Part shown: one piece after another, positions 44,619 to 64,000 of the stretch
Layout: every line of letters begins with the position of its first letter
Numbering within the stretch: position 1 is the first letter of the stretch
Assembly (NCBI GenBank): GCA_963693365.1
Contig: CAVNZM010000007.1
Coordinates: 2,666,001 to 2,730,000 of the forward strand
Origin: Amoebidium appalachense
Taxonomy: Eukaryota > Ichthyosporea
Reading direction: 5' to 3'
Length of the DNA: 64,000 bases
Position numbers and translations under genes: made by a program
Notes under the pieces: model-generated
Seen by the model: only the letters and a program-made list of their open reading frames with translations
Told to the model about the DNA's origin: nothing
The model's database searches: none

Positions 44619-44624
44619 AATAAA
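44619..44624 (+). terminator. Poly(A) signal AATAAA after zinc-finger paralogue 3
   Basis: AATAAA about 385 nt after the stop; the following GTGTTGGC(T/C)(T/C)TGTGAGC is conserved in the flank of paralogue 2 (41719). Confidence 0.45.
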
Positions 44625-44654
44625 CGTGTTGGCTTTGTGAGCGTGATATTCAGC

Positions 44655-45106
44655 CAGCCCCCCAGCCCCCCCCCCCCCCCTCCCCCCCCCCCCCTCTCCC
44701 CCCGTCCTTTAGCTCTCCTCCTCTTCCTCCCACCCTCCTCGTGCACTCACCTTCCACCTTCCCCCCAGCTGGACCGGTACCTTCTCCCCCCCCCCCCCCC
44801 CAAACAACAACCACCACCACCACCGGTCACCACCACCACTAAAGGACCTCCCCCCCCCCCCCCTTCCCCCCCTGGCCCCGCAACACAAGCTGCACATGTG
44901 CTACTAAGGCTTAGGAGTGAATAAGATATATGAATTACTATTAGGGCGGTCCTTAGGGTTGGAATTGTGGAGGAGGAAGCTTCGCGGATTAAATTTAACT
45001 TACTTAAAGAAGAATTATTCAATGTCACAACCTACAAATTTTACAAATCTACAAATCAATTACCCAAAAAAAAAAAACGTTGTACCGAAAGGGAAAAAGA
45101 GAGCTC

Positions 45107-45176
<70 letters not shown>

Positions 45177-45292
45177 TCCGAGAGAGAAGGGGGGGGGTGG
45201 GGGGGGATCCGGAGTGCAGGGAGCCCACTCCGGAAGCCCATCAGATGCATCAACCGACGTTTTTTTTTTTTTTTTTTTTTTTTTTTTGGTTT

Positions 45293-45343
<51 letters not shown>

Positions 45344-45665
45344 CCAAGTCGAGTTTTTCTTGCGATTTTATTTGCAAGAATATCGAATGTTGCTGATATG
45401 CACGTCACTACATATGTAATGGGCTAAGTCGATCCAGACAGCTCCAAACATACACACTGCAATAATAATAGCTCTACCTATTGGTTTAGAGTACACAGGA
45501 CACTTCAATAGCCACACAATTACATAATGGGCTCAAAATATTTCTTCTCTCTCTCTCTCTCTTTTTTTGGCTTTTCAGAGACATTACGATAAATACCTAA
45601 CGGTTTCAAAGCATACCACTAAATTAGCTACAAGTAAAGCGGACACAAACTAAGACCACAACGGA

Positions 45666-45743
<78 letters not shown>

Positions 45744-46310
45744 GTGTCACCTTGTTCCTCTCCCAAGGAATATCCAGCTCTTACAAGCTACTTCCCGCTG
45801 CCATTCAATCCGCAAATTTAAGAAAAATCTCGATAATACGATTCGCCAAGTGCGCGTCCAGCGCGCATAAACAAAGGAAACAAATATTTTTTCTTTTCCT
45901 TTTCATATTTTCCCGTTTTATGTTTTTTCTTTTTATCTTTTTGAATGAAAGAAGCTATTAGCTTGGTTGAGGGGCACACAGTATATGACAAGTATGACAC
46001 CATAGATAGACTCATATGCACGTGCGTGTGCGCAATGCTCTTCACAGTTCTGTTAGGAAAACACTTCTTTTCTTTTTTCTTTCTTTCTTTCTTTTTTTTC
46101 TGTTTCCGCTACTTATAATGTGTGCTTAAATAACAACCACACATACACATGCCGTCCAAGGGAACACGTGCCTATTACGTTTACAGTGGCCAAGCCCACG
46201 CAGAACCAAGATACACATCATCTATCTTGAAAAGAGAGACCCCCCCCCCCCCCCCCCCCCCCCCAAAAAATAAAAAAAATAAAAAAAATAAATAAAAAAT
46301 AAAAAAGGCA
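44655..46310. repeat. Intergenic simple repeats: poly-C, (GA)n, T-into-G tract, (TG)n, C-into-A tract
   Basis: Poly-C 44664-44700, 44790-44800 and 44850-44870; (GA)n 45114-45172; T-tract into G-tract 45259-45341; (TG)n 45666-45738; C-tract into A-rich 46240-46310. Unique sequence between them shows no convincing exon. Confidence 0.85.
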
Positions 46311-46500
46311 AAGAATCAAAAGAAGAAGAACATTGAAGATTAGAGAAGAGGGAGAAGAGAAAAGAGAAAATGATTTACATACCACATTTTGTGTAATAAA
46401 CACAGAAAAGAAGAATCTGAAGAAAAGATAAGTTTTTCAACACCACATGTTTGTAAACACAAAAAAAAAACACCTTCAATGACCGACAGTGTGATATCAT

Positions 46501-56495
<9,995 letters not shown>

Positions 56496-56499
56496 GGTA

Positions 56500-58425
56500 A
56501 GTGGGAATCGGAGGGCAGCAAATGTAGTGTGGAAGGCAGATGGAGCCGTAGGGAGGGGAATGACGAGGGGGGGGGGGGGGGGGGGGGGGAGGGGGAGAGA
56601 TGACGATCTATGCAAAAGGCTTTCCAAGAACAAAAACAAGGGGGGGAGGGGGAAGCAGAGGGTGCTTGAGAGACAAATAAGGTGTTGAACGAAAAGTACA
56701 ACGAGGTTTGAAGGAGTCGTAAGGAGTTAGGTGTGGCCAAGAAGCTTTATGGTATGCAAAGCGAGCTCCCATGGAAATGAAGGAAGGAGAAGGGAAATAG
56801 GGATGGGGAAAGGGGGGTGAGTGAGAAAGGGAGGACACAGAATAAATATAACGAGTGCGCGGGATGGAATGAGAGCGGCGAGAAAATGGGAGCCCAAACA
56901 AAAATCCCTCACTTGCCAGATCGAATTTCGACACCTGTGTTACAACGGGAACCTAGGGTGTGCTGTTCAATTAACACCAACCTAGTTGCATTTATTAACA
57001 ATTACCGTGTTTTGCCGCTCAGAATCTTCGCCTAAAAGCAGCAAACTAATGTTTTCTGGTTGTGCCATGGGACAGCGACAATGCAAAGCAAAACATACCA
57101 CAACGTAGGGTGCAGGGCGTGACCTTGTCCCCGTCTTCTTGCTTGCCGATCTCCCGTGATCATCCATTCTGGCAGGGCTCCTGTTGCGTGAAACATCAAA
57201 TTAGAGAAAGAACATCCGCAGAAATAGAAACACGAACCGTGTTTGTGTTATATGGGCTGGTTAGTCTTAGTATATCGACTCAGATCCTTGCTTGTGGCAG
57301 CAACTCAATCTCGGCAGGGGCATGTGGATTTGTGCTCTAGGAGGCTCTAGGAGGAGTTTCATGCAAAAAATCGTATGCCAAAAACAAGCAAAAAAAAAAA
57401 ACCCTCCCGTGGCCAAGAACCATCACATGCCTAACGTCCTTGTTATCTTGCGCAAAAGGGGGCTACACTTTTTTTGAAAGGATATTAGAATGGGTGTTGG
57501 AAAGGTGTGGTATTTTGGAAGCGTTATATGGAGGAGTGAAGAGAGGAACGGACGAGAAGAAAAAAGTTGCCAGAGCCGAGTTCTGGAGGTGGAAGGATGT
57601 CAATTCAACAGGATATTGCGCAGAACCACGTGTGGGTATCGACGCAAAACACAAGACATATGTGTTCCAACATAAAAAGGTGTTCACGTGAGAAACAAGC
57701 GATTTGTCAACTTAAGGGGCCCTACTTGTCAGCAGGCGCACACAAGACAAGTCTGGGACGTGACCCGCACAAAAACTCCGCCCGTGCACTTATTGATAGA
57801 AGTGCAGCACATCTATATCATATCAGTGCCTTAAACAAGGCCACCACAACAGCACAACTAATACCCACAGCTCTTTCTGGCAGGAGAGAAGTGCTGAATC
57901 CCCTAGTCACCAGTGCCATTGCACTGAGCAGGAACAGAACGTGTACGCCGTGGCAAACTCACTCCTCTATACTACAGATAGAAGGGCAAGCGCACATGAA
58001 AAATAAAAACGAAAACTACCAGGACTCGACATGCACCTTTTTAATAGCCAAGCAGGCTGTGATGCCCTTGCGCCTCGTACTAGTGAGGCACCGGGAAGGG
58101 CTTCATCTCTGCAAGCTCTAACACTGGTTGGAGCTGCAACAGAAACGCTACCACCACTCCAAGTAATAAAAAGTAGTTACCCTATCGTTTAGCTGCGTTA
58201 TATGTAACTTTTCCCTAGTTCATTCAATCATGGTCACACCTAAAGTGTCTTGTGTTTTGTCTAAAAAGGTTTTTTGTTCTCTCCTGGCCGGCAGGATCCG
58301 ATCATGTCCATATCGAGCGCTCGCATGCATCATCTATCAGTCGTGACACGCGCGCTCAGAAAGCCTGACTGTCAGACTGAGCTCTGCCTGACCTATACCA
58401 GTGCCCACTGCCCCGCTCAAAGCGC
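56500..58425. other. Intergenic region
   Basis: A G-tract at 56570-56590, otherwise unique. Frames of 60-180 codons on both strands (for example 57440-57691 and 57567-58121) match nothing I recognise and lack splice or promoter support. TTAAGGGGCC at 57713 resembles one end of the element at 7501, but no partner end was found. Confidence 0.45.
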
Positions 58426-58427
58426 AC

Positions 58428-58515
58428 CGATTGGATACAAAACACTGCCCTTTTAGGCAAATATCAAAACTCTGCTCGTTCCTATTGGTTAAACTTTGAG
58501 CCAAGTTTTCTAATT
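58428..58515 (+). promoter_or_regulatory. CCAAT-box promoter region of the cyanase gene
   Basis: Three ATTGG pentamers (about 58431, 58485 and 58512) in 85 bp, about 240-320 bp upstream of the ATG. A pyrimidine stretch ending in CCACCTTTAG just before the ATG could be the acceptor of a 5' UTR intron. Confidence 0.45.
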
Positions 58516-58749
58516 GGCCAGCTGCAGGGAGCCCCGAGTGACCCACTGACAACCTGAGTTTCGCGAGAAAAAACTTGTTGGCTAAAGTTGTGTGACAGCG
58601 AAACACCGCAACAATTTCTTTTAGTTGTGTTTACACAGCCAAGAAAACCTGTTTTTTCCCTCCTTCCTTTCATTTACTTCTTCCCCTATCTTGTAATCTT
58701 CCGTTCTTGTTTATAATCCATCTACAACTACTCTTTTGCCACCTTTAGG

Positions 58750-59145
58750 ATGTTTTCTCTCGTTCGTCAAGCCTCCCACAAAGCTGCCCACCGCACCCTC
58801 CCCCGCCTTCCCCAGCGCCTTGCCAGTTTCAACGCCCACGACAAGGCACTATGGGTTGGTCGCCTGCAAGATGCTAAGGCCAAGACGGGAAAGAGCTACG
58901 ACCAGATAGCGGCGGAGCTGGGCCTCACAAACGCATACACGGCTATGCTTTTCCATGGACAGGTGCTGTGCCTCCCCGCTTTAAACCCTACCATTTCCAC
59001 CTTTCTTTTTTTTATTCTCTCATTTCTCTCCCTATGTATGTCTCTCTTTGTGTCTCTCTGTCTATCTGCATCTTTCCATCTTCCCTCCCCCCTTCCCCCC
59101 CTCCATCTCCCCCCCCCCCTCCCCCCCCTCCCCCCCCCCCCCCCC

Positions 59146-59194
<49 letters not shown>

Positions 59195-59332
59195 CCCCCA
59201 CGTTGAACACGCCCCGCCGCCGCCGCCGCCAGGATTTGCTCCACGTACTTCCCTCCGTTCCCCACCTCTTACCTCCCCCTATGGCACCCCGCCTTATACT
59301 CATCTTCCACATCCCCATGCCAGCAGAGACCA

Positions 59333-59371
<39 letters not shown>

Positions 59372-60112
59372 TCTCCCCCTGACCCTCCCCCCACCACATC
59401 CCAAGACCCACCCATCCATCCGCCCTGACTAGGGCACTCTCCGTCTTTCTAAGCCTTGTAACCCATCCCACCCCCCACCGCCCGTTGCAGAAAGACAGAC
59501 ACACACACACACACACACAAGCACACTTGCGCAAGCACACACACACATACGAAGGCAAGTACAGCTACCCGTGTGCACAGTAGCCACAAAATGGCATATG
59601 CAGGTCCTGCTGCAAGGCAGGTTTGCTAGCTACCCGTGACAGACGATAGTAAACCACTTTGCAGTAGTCCTGTGTCTACACCCTCATCACTTCTCTACAC
59701 TCGTACTTCCCTGTCGCCACCACTTATCCCTCACCAATCTTCCATACCACATCTTCAGGCCCAGCTCAAACCCGAAACCGAGGCAAAACTCCAGAAGTCC
59801 GTCCCCTACCTCTCCGATGCCGACATTGCCGAGATGAAGAAGTGCCCCCACCGCAGCTACGATCCCGCCCAGCTCCAGGAACCAAACATCTACAGAACTC
59901 ATGAGGCGGTCATGCACTACGGGCTTTCGATCAAGGCCCTGATCAATGAGAAATTCGGAGATGGCATCATGTCTGCAATCGACTTCTATGTTACGGTGGA
60001 CAAGACAAAGGGGAAACATAACGAGGATAGGGTGGTGATTACTTTCAATGGGAAATTCCTTCCGCACATTGAACAGAAGGTTGAGGATATGACGTACAAG
60101 CCCAAACTGTGA
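58750..60112 (+). CDS. cynS: Cyanate hydratase (cyanase), 2 exons
   Basis: Exons 58750-58962 and 59759-60112; 188 aa, phase 0 junction (ACAG|GTGCTG ... TTCAG|GCC). Cyanase converts cyanate plus bicarbonate to ammonia and CO2 via carbamate. The N-terminal helical part ([19 protein letters not shown]) and the C-terminal catalytic part ([30 protein letters not shown]) are both present. The catalytic Arg, Glu and Ser of the family are in YRTHEAV and MSAIDF. The first 30-35 residues are Arg/Ser/His-rich without acidic residues, extending the roughly 155-aa core, which suggests a mitochondrial targeting sequence. The 796-bp intron contains pyrimidine-rich repeats, poly-C and a (CCG)n stretch. The enzyme is a homodecamer in known cases. 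No carbonic anhydrase partner is visible nearby. Confidence 0.95.
59095..59370. repeat. Poly-C and (CCG)n in the cyanase intron
   Basis: Poly-C 59110-59193, (CGC)n 59213-59230, poly-C 59337-59368. Confidence 0.95.
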
Positions 60113-60529
60113 GGTTGAGGGTGAGGTTGTGGTGGATATTTTCTTGGAAATGTATTGTGATATACAGAGGAAATATATGAGGAAAGGGGTTGCATTTTTG
60201 CATCACCCCCATCATTGACAACTTTGGGAATACGTTTGTACATGGTTTTTTTGGGGGGGGTACACTTTAATAACCAAATAAGATAAGGTCGTTTTTTTTA
60301 TTTCCTGCAGGTCCCGGCGTATGGTTGACGTATATATTAAAAGTTCTATATTTCGAGTCACGGTGCTCTGTACATGATACGACCCGACGCTTGCCGGTCG
60401 GGCTTGCTATGATCAATTAATACGAAAAACACAATGTTATTTATTCAGTAACATGGCCTTTAAACATACGACAACATGGTGCACTGCGGTCAAAAACGTA
60501 CATATATCCCCCCCTCCCTCCTCTCCCCC

Positions 60530-60560
<31 letters not shown>

Positions 60561-60808
60561 ACACACAGAGGCCCCTTCCCCCGGACCTTTCGGAGAGCCC
60601 TTCCAGCAGTAACAGTGTGTGAACGTATAAATGCTCAAAAAATCCGCATTGATCAAGTTGTCCTTATAAGTGTTGTGCATGTGTGCGTAGTATTTAGTAC
60701 TCAATTCAAACCCCTCTAATGTTAGTAACACGTGCGCCTTGGGTGGCCCCCGGGCCTCCCCCCCTCTCCCCCCCCCTCCCCCCTCCCCCCCCCCCCCCCC
60801 CCCCCCAA

Positions 60809-60851
<43 letters not shown>

Positions 60852-61037
60852 ACACGTAGCATACACACTTGCCAACACCGCATGGCATGGCACATGGAAC
60901 ATGGATGGCTTGGCCCCCCTTCGGATGATGTTGATTAGGCTAGTGATAATGTGTATCCCTTTTTTCCTTCCTTTCTTCCTTCTGATCGGGGCCGTTTGTT
61001 TGGGGGTGGGGTGGGGTGGGGGTGGGGTGGGCGGGTG

Positions 61038-61072
<35 letters not shown>

Positions 61073-61103
61073 TGTGTATGTGTGTGTGTGTGTGCCAGTG
61101 TGT

Positions 61104-61140
<37 letters not shown>

Positions 61141-61237
61141 CGCATACTTTTAAAATTGCAAATGTTGCCCTGTATTATCCTCCAACGTCGGCGTGTCACC
61201 GACTCAGAGTAACTTTGTGAACCGAACTCACTATGTT

Positions 61238-61280
<43 letters not shown>

Positions 61281-61826
61281 TTCAACCCCCTGCGCCGCCA
61301 CCGCTGAAGAGGATAAATCTATTTCCCCAGATCCGCCAGCTCAAACCAACCCAGCCTTCTGCAAGCCGTGCGCATACTGAAAGAAGTTCCCAGAACTCCA
61401 AAATAACTTATGCTCCCGATAAGTGTTAATGTCTCTTAAGATTTTAATCATTAGTAAATAATGGAAAGCAAGTCCATGTACATGTGCACACAGCATATGG
61501 GTACTTGCACACTGTAGCACTCCGTGCATGCATCAGTGTAGGTGTTTATTACTACAGTAGCAAACGTTAGCTTTCGCCCCGTACACAACCACCGGTCATA
61601 CATGCGTTTAAAGTCTAAAAGCATTCAGGAATGTTTCCACTAATCAGCAGTGGTAGTTAAATTTAGGTACAAAAATGATCGAGAGTGACAATGAGAAGTG
61701 CACCGTGCATCTGTCGCACAGTTCCAGTAATGGTGCATGTACTTGTGTGTGTGCGCGTGTGGGTGAGTGTTACATGTGTGTTTGTTTCGCGGGAGAAGGC
61801 GCGCGTGTGTGTGTGTGTGTGTGGGT

Positions 61827-61858
<32 letters not shown>

Positions 61859-61904
61859 GGTCTCAGGAGTGATTGGGGATGGGCAGAGAAAGATTGGGTG
61901 CAAA

Positions 61905-61935
<31 letters not shown>

Positions 61936-62284
61936 CGTGTGCGTGTGCATGTGTGTGTGTGTGTGCGCGCGCACGCACGACGCGCGCAGTGCGTGGTGTG
62001 CATGCGAAAGTGTGTTGGCCAGTATACTAAATACATGTCCCTCGGGAATGTTTCCTGCAGCCACCTTCAACTAAACGGTCACCAATCTCTTCACTTGTCA
62101 CCAAATCCAGAACCCACAGTACCCGTAGGTGGCCAACAGAAAGACGGGTGGGAGGTTGTGGGTGGGTGGGAGGGGGGGGCGGCGGGGGGGGGGGGGAAGA
62201 TATCAGAACGAAAAACAAGTAAAGGCTGAGCAGTAACGATGAAAATTCACAACCAAACAACAACAAAAAAAAAGATCCATCCCA

Positions 62285-62328
<44 letters not shown>

Positions 62329-62430
62329 AAAAAAAGGTAAAAAAAAAAAAAAGAGAAAAAAAAAAAAGAAAGAAAGAAAAGAAAAGAAAAAAAGGGAAAA
62401 CGAAAGAAAAAGAACAGGAGGCAGGCTAAT
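60113..62430. other. Intergenic region with CA, GT, C- and G-tracts
   Basis: Poly-C 60527-60546 plus (CA)n; C-tract 60777-60806 plus (CA)n to 60852; (GT)n 61037-61100 into a G-tract 61104-61140; poly-C 61239-61280; (GT)n/G-tract 61806-61857; (GT)n 61906-61970; C-tract into A-tract 62287-62336. No supported gene. Confidence 0.6.
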
Positions 62431-62434
62431 CCCC

Positions 62435-62599
62435 TTAGTCCTTGCTCTTTGGTGGTCGGATGTTCATCTTAAGGCAGGACACGAGCCATGTCAATCCGTA
62501 GCGGATATTGTCCCTGCAGGGGGAAAAACACGTTTGTGCTTGCACACACCGTTCCACCCGCAACGTTATTCGTTTACATACTTACATGAATATAGTCCA

Positions 62600-62632
<33 letters not shown>

Positions 62633-64000
62633 AGAAAAGGGAGGGAGGGGAGGCATAAGTTTGAGGCATGAACGCGCCCTCCCTCCCCCCATCTCACACG
62701 CACATTCTCTCTCTCTCTCGCCCCTCACCCCCTTCCCTCCCTCCCTCCCTCCCTCCCTCCCTCCCTCCCCCTCCGATCCCCCCCCCCTCTCTCTCTCTCC
62801 CCCTCCCCCCCCCTCCCCTCCTTCCCTCCCCTCCCCTTCCAACCCCCCCTCCCTCCCCCCCCCCCCCCCCCAAACACACACACACAACTGCCATCTCGAC
62901 CTCCTTTAACAGTGTTCGTGTCCTGATGGTGGTTGTGGTGCCCGTCAAACCGCGGGTGTGTGTGTTGGGGGGGGGGGGGGGGGGGGGGGAGGGGGAGGGG
63001 GGGAGGGGGGAGGGGGGGGGGGGTAGTAAGCCTGGAGTACCAAGTCACAAAGAAGAGCACGGCAATGACAATGACACTAAGCTCTTAACGTGCAGGAGGG
63101 AAAAAAAGACTGAGGGAGAGGGGGGGGGGGGGGGGGGGGGGAAGGTGAGGGCGAAGAGGAGGAGGAGGAGGGGAGGAGCAGAAGTGGAGGGCTTGGAGGG
63201 AGGGGAAAGGAGGGAGGGACAAATGTTATCTAGAGAGGGAAAGAAATAGAGGGAGGGGCAAAAAGGGCGAGACAGTCGTACCACAGGTGGGGAGGGGGGA
63301 GGGGGGATGGGGAGGGAGAGAGAGACAGAACGAGCAGGCACACACACACCCCTATCGCGCGCACAGTTTGTTTGTGCTTGTGCTTGTGCATGTTCGTGTG
63401 TGTGCGTGCGTGTGCATGTTAATGTGTGCAGGTATCCGAGAGCGTGTGCGTGTAGGTTTTCAGGGAAAAAGGAAATGAGAAAACCACGCTTGACACTCAT
63501 TGATATCAAATCGATAAAAATAAAGAAACAAGAAATAAATGAAAAAAACAAGATACACATACCCAGCCAGAGCACTTATGGGCACCAGTCTAGCGGGCCT
63601 ATGCCCCCTGAGAGACGCAGCAAAGAACATATCCTCCACAGCAAAGAGTGAAAGAAGAAAAAGAAAAAAAGAAGGATAAAAAAAAACAGAGAGAAAAAAA
63701 AAAAAAAGAAAGAAAAGAACTAAGAAAGGAGGTGTGAGGCAGGGATGAAGAAAAAAGGGGGAGGGGGGGAGAGGGGGGAGGAGGGGGGAGGGGGGGGGGG
63801 GGGGGGAGAGCGGGCGGGGTGATGTATGTGTTAGAGGGTTGGAAGTATGGAGGAGACAACAAAAAGCAACAACAAAAACGTCACAAAAATGAGAAACCCT
63901 GGGGGGCAGCAGGAAAGATGACAAAAATCACATACCCCGCCAAAGCAGATATAGGCACCAGTCTAGCGGGCCTATCTCCCATAAGCGAGGCAGCAAAGAA
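62435..64000 (-). CDS. 3' part of an unidentified, probably membrane, protein gene
   Basis: The last exon (62513-62435) has a good acceptor (TTTTTCCCCCTGCAG) and reads DNIRYGLTWLVSCLKMNIRP-PKSKD to a TAA stop. The preceding exon ends at 62586 with WTIFM split across a GTAAGT donor, in phase with it, but its own start is lost in poly-C. Further upstream, a hydrophobic stretch (LSVIVIAVLFFVTW, about 63040-63085, donor GTACTC) and two near-identical exon ends (63563-63627 and 63936-64000, both reading FFAASL...RPARLVPISALAG, both phase 2 at GTATGT) lie on the same strand. I do not recognise the family. The hydrophobic segments suggest a membrane protein. The gene continues beyond the right edge; internal exon boundaries are tentative. 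Confidence 0.5.
62580..63310. repeat. G-tracts and (CCCT)n within the right-edge gene
   Basis: G-tract 62601-62631; (CCCT)n 62734-62768; C-rich 62775-62870; G-tracts 62967-62990 and 63119-63142; purine-rich to 63310. Confidence 0.9.
63556..63627 (-). repeat. Duplicated exon end, copy A
   Basis: About 72 bp about 85 percent identical to 63929-64000 in the same orientation, including the GTATGTG donor. Encodes FFAASLRGHRPARLVPISAL. Confidence 0.75.
63929..64000 (-). repeat. Duplicated exon end, copy B (reaches window edge)
   Basis: Counterpart of 63556-63627, period about 373 bp. Encodes FFAASLMGDRPARLVPISAL, with the same donor and phase. Confidence 0.75.

Noticed and set aside
57440-58121. 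Possible small genes between the Tudor gene and the cyanase gene
   Set aside because: Short overlapping frames without recognisable domains, splice partners or conserved start context; recorded as intergenic.

Overview
The window is eukaryotic: spliceosomal introns with GT/AG borders, TATA/CCAAT promoters, AATAAA signals, no operons or Shine-Dalgarno sites, and a very large load of simple-sequence DNA (poly-C/poly-G tracts, (CA)n/(GT)n, (CT)n/(GA)n). A tandem-Tudor/C2H2/C-clamp gene of the ZNF395-ZNF704-Glut4EF type suggests an opisthokont, perhaps a unicellular holozoan or an early-branching animal. That placement is inference. Most long open frames in the window are only translated microsatellites (His-Thr, Cys-Val, poly-Pro, poly-Gly, Ser-Leu, Arg-Glu) and are not annotated as genes.

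Layout. 1-298 (-): start of a secreted fasciclin-domain protein that runs off the left edge. 1.4-9.5 kb: homopolymer and CA islands, plus a TIR-bounded element built of palindromic repeats (7.5-8.0 kb). 10.8-11.4 kb (+): intronless four-TM membrane protein with a TATA/Inr promoter. 14.3-17.0 kb (-): PX-domain protein in four exons. 19.45-29.42 kb (+): ten-exon PLP enzyme of the ACC deaminase/D-cysteine desulfhydrase family. 31.5-35.25 kb (-): three-exon model for a secreted protein joining a CHAD-like helical domain to a DHH/DHHA2 pyrophosphatase/exopolyphosphatase-like domain with a Ser/Thr-rich tail. 35.7-44.2 kb (+): three tandem TFIIIA-type C2H2 zinc-finger paralogues in different states of decay, two of them preceded by perfect E2F-type palindromes. 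46.5-56.5 kb (-): 13-exon tandem-Tudor + C2H2 + C-clamp regulator. 58.75-60.11 kb (+): two-exon cyanase with a mitochondrial-type leader. 62.4-64.0 kb (-): 3' end of an unidentified gene with a duplicated exon, running off the right edge.

The multi-exon models were assembled by hand: protein-like stretches were joined only where GT/AG borders and codon phase agreed. All 13 exons of the Tudor gene, all 10 of the PLP enzyme and all 3 of the CHAD-DHH gene join in phase. The genes do not form an obvious pathway. The cyanase and the PLP enzyme both act on small nitrogen compounds (releasing ammonia), and the CHAD-DHH protein is predicted to act on polyphosphate or pyrophosphate outside the cytosol. 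A feature shared across genes is that simple repeats start within about 5-25 nt of many 5' splice sites, and several acceptors sit at the end of (CA)n tracts.
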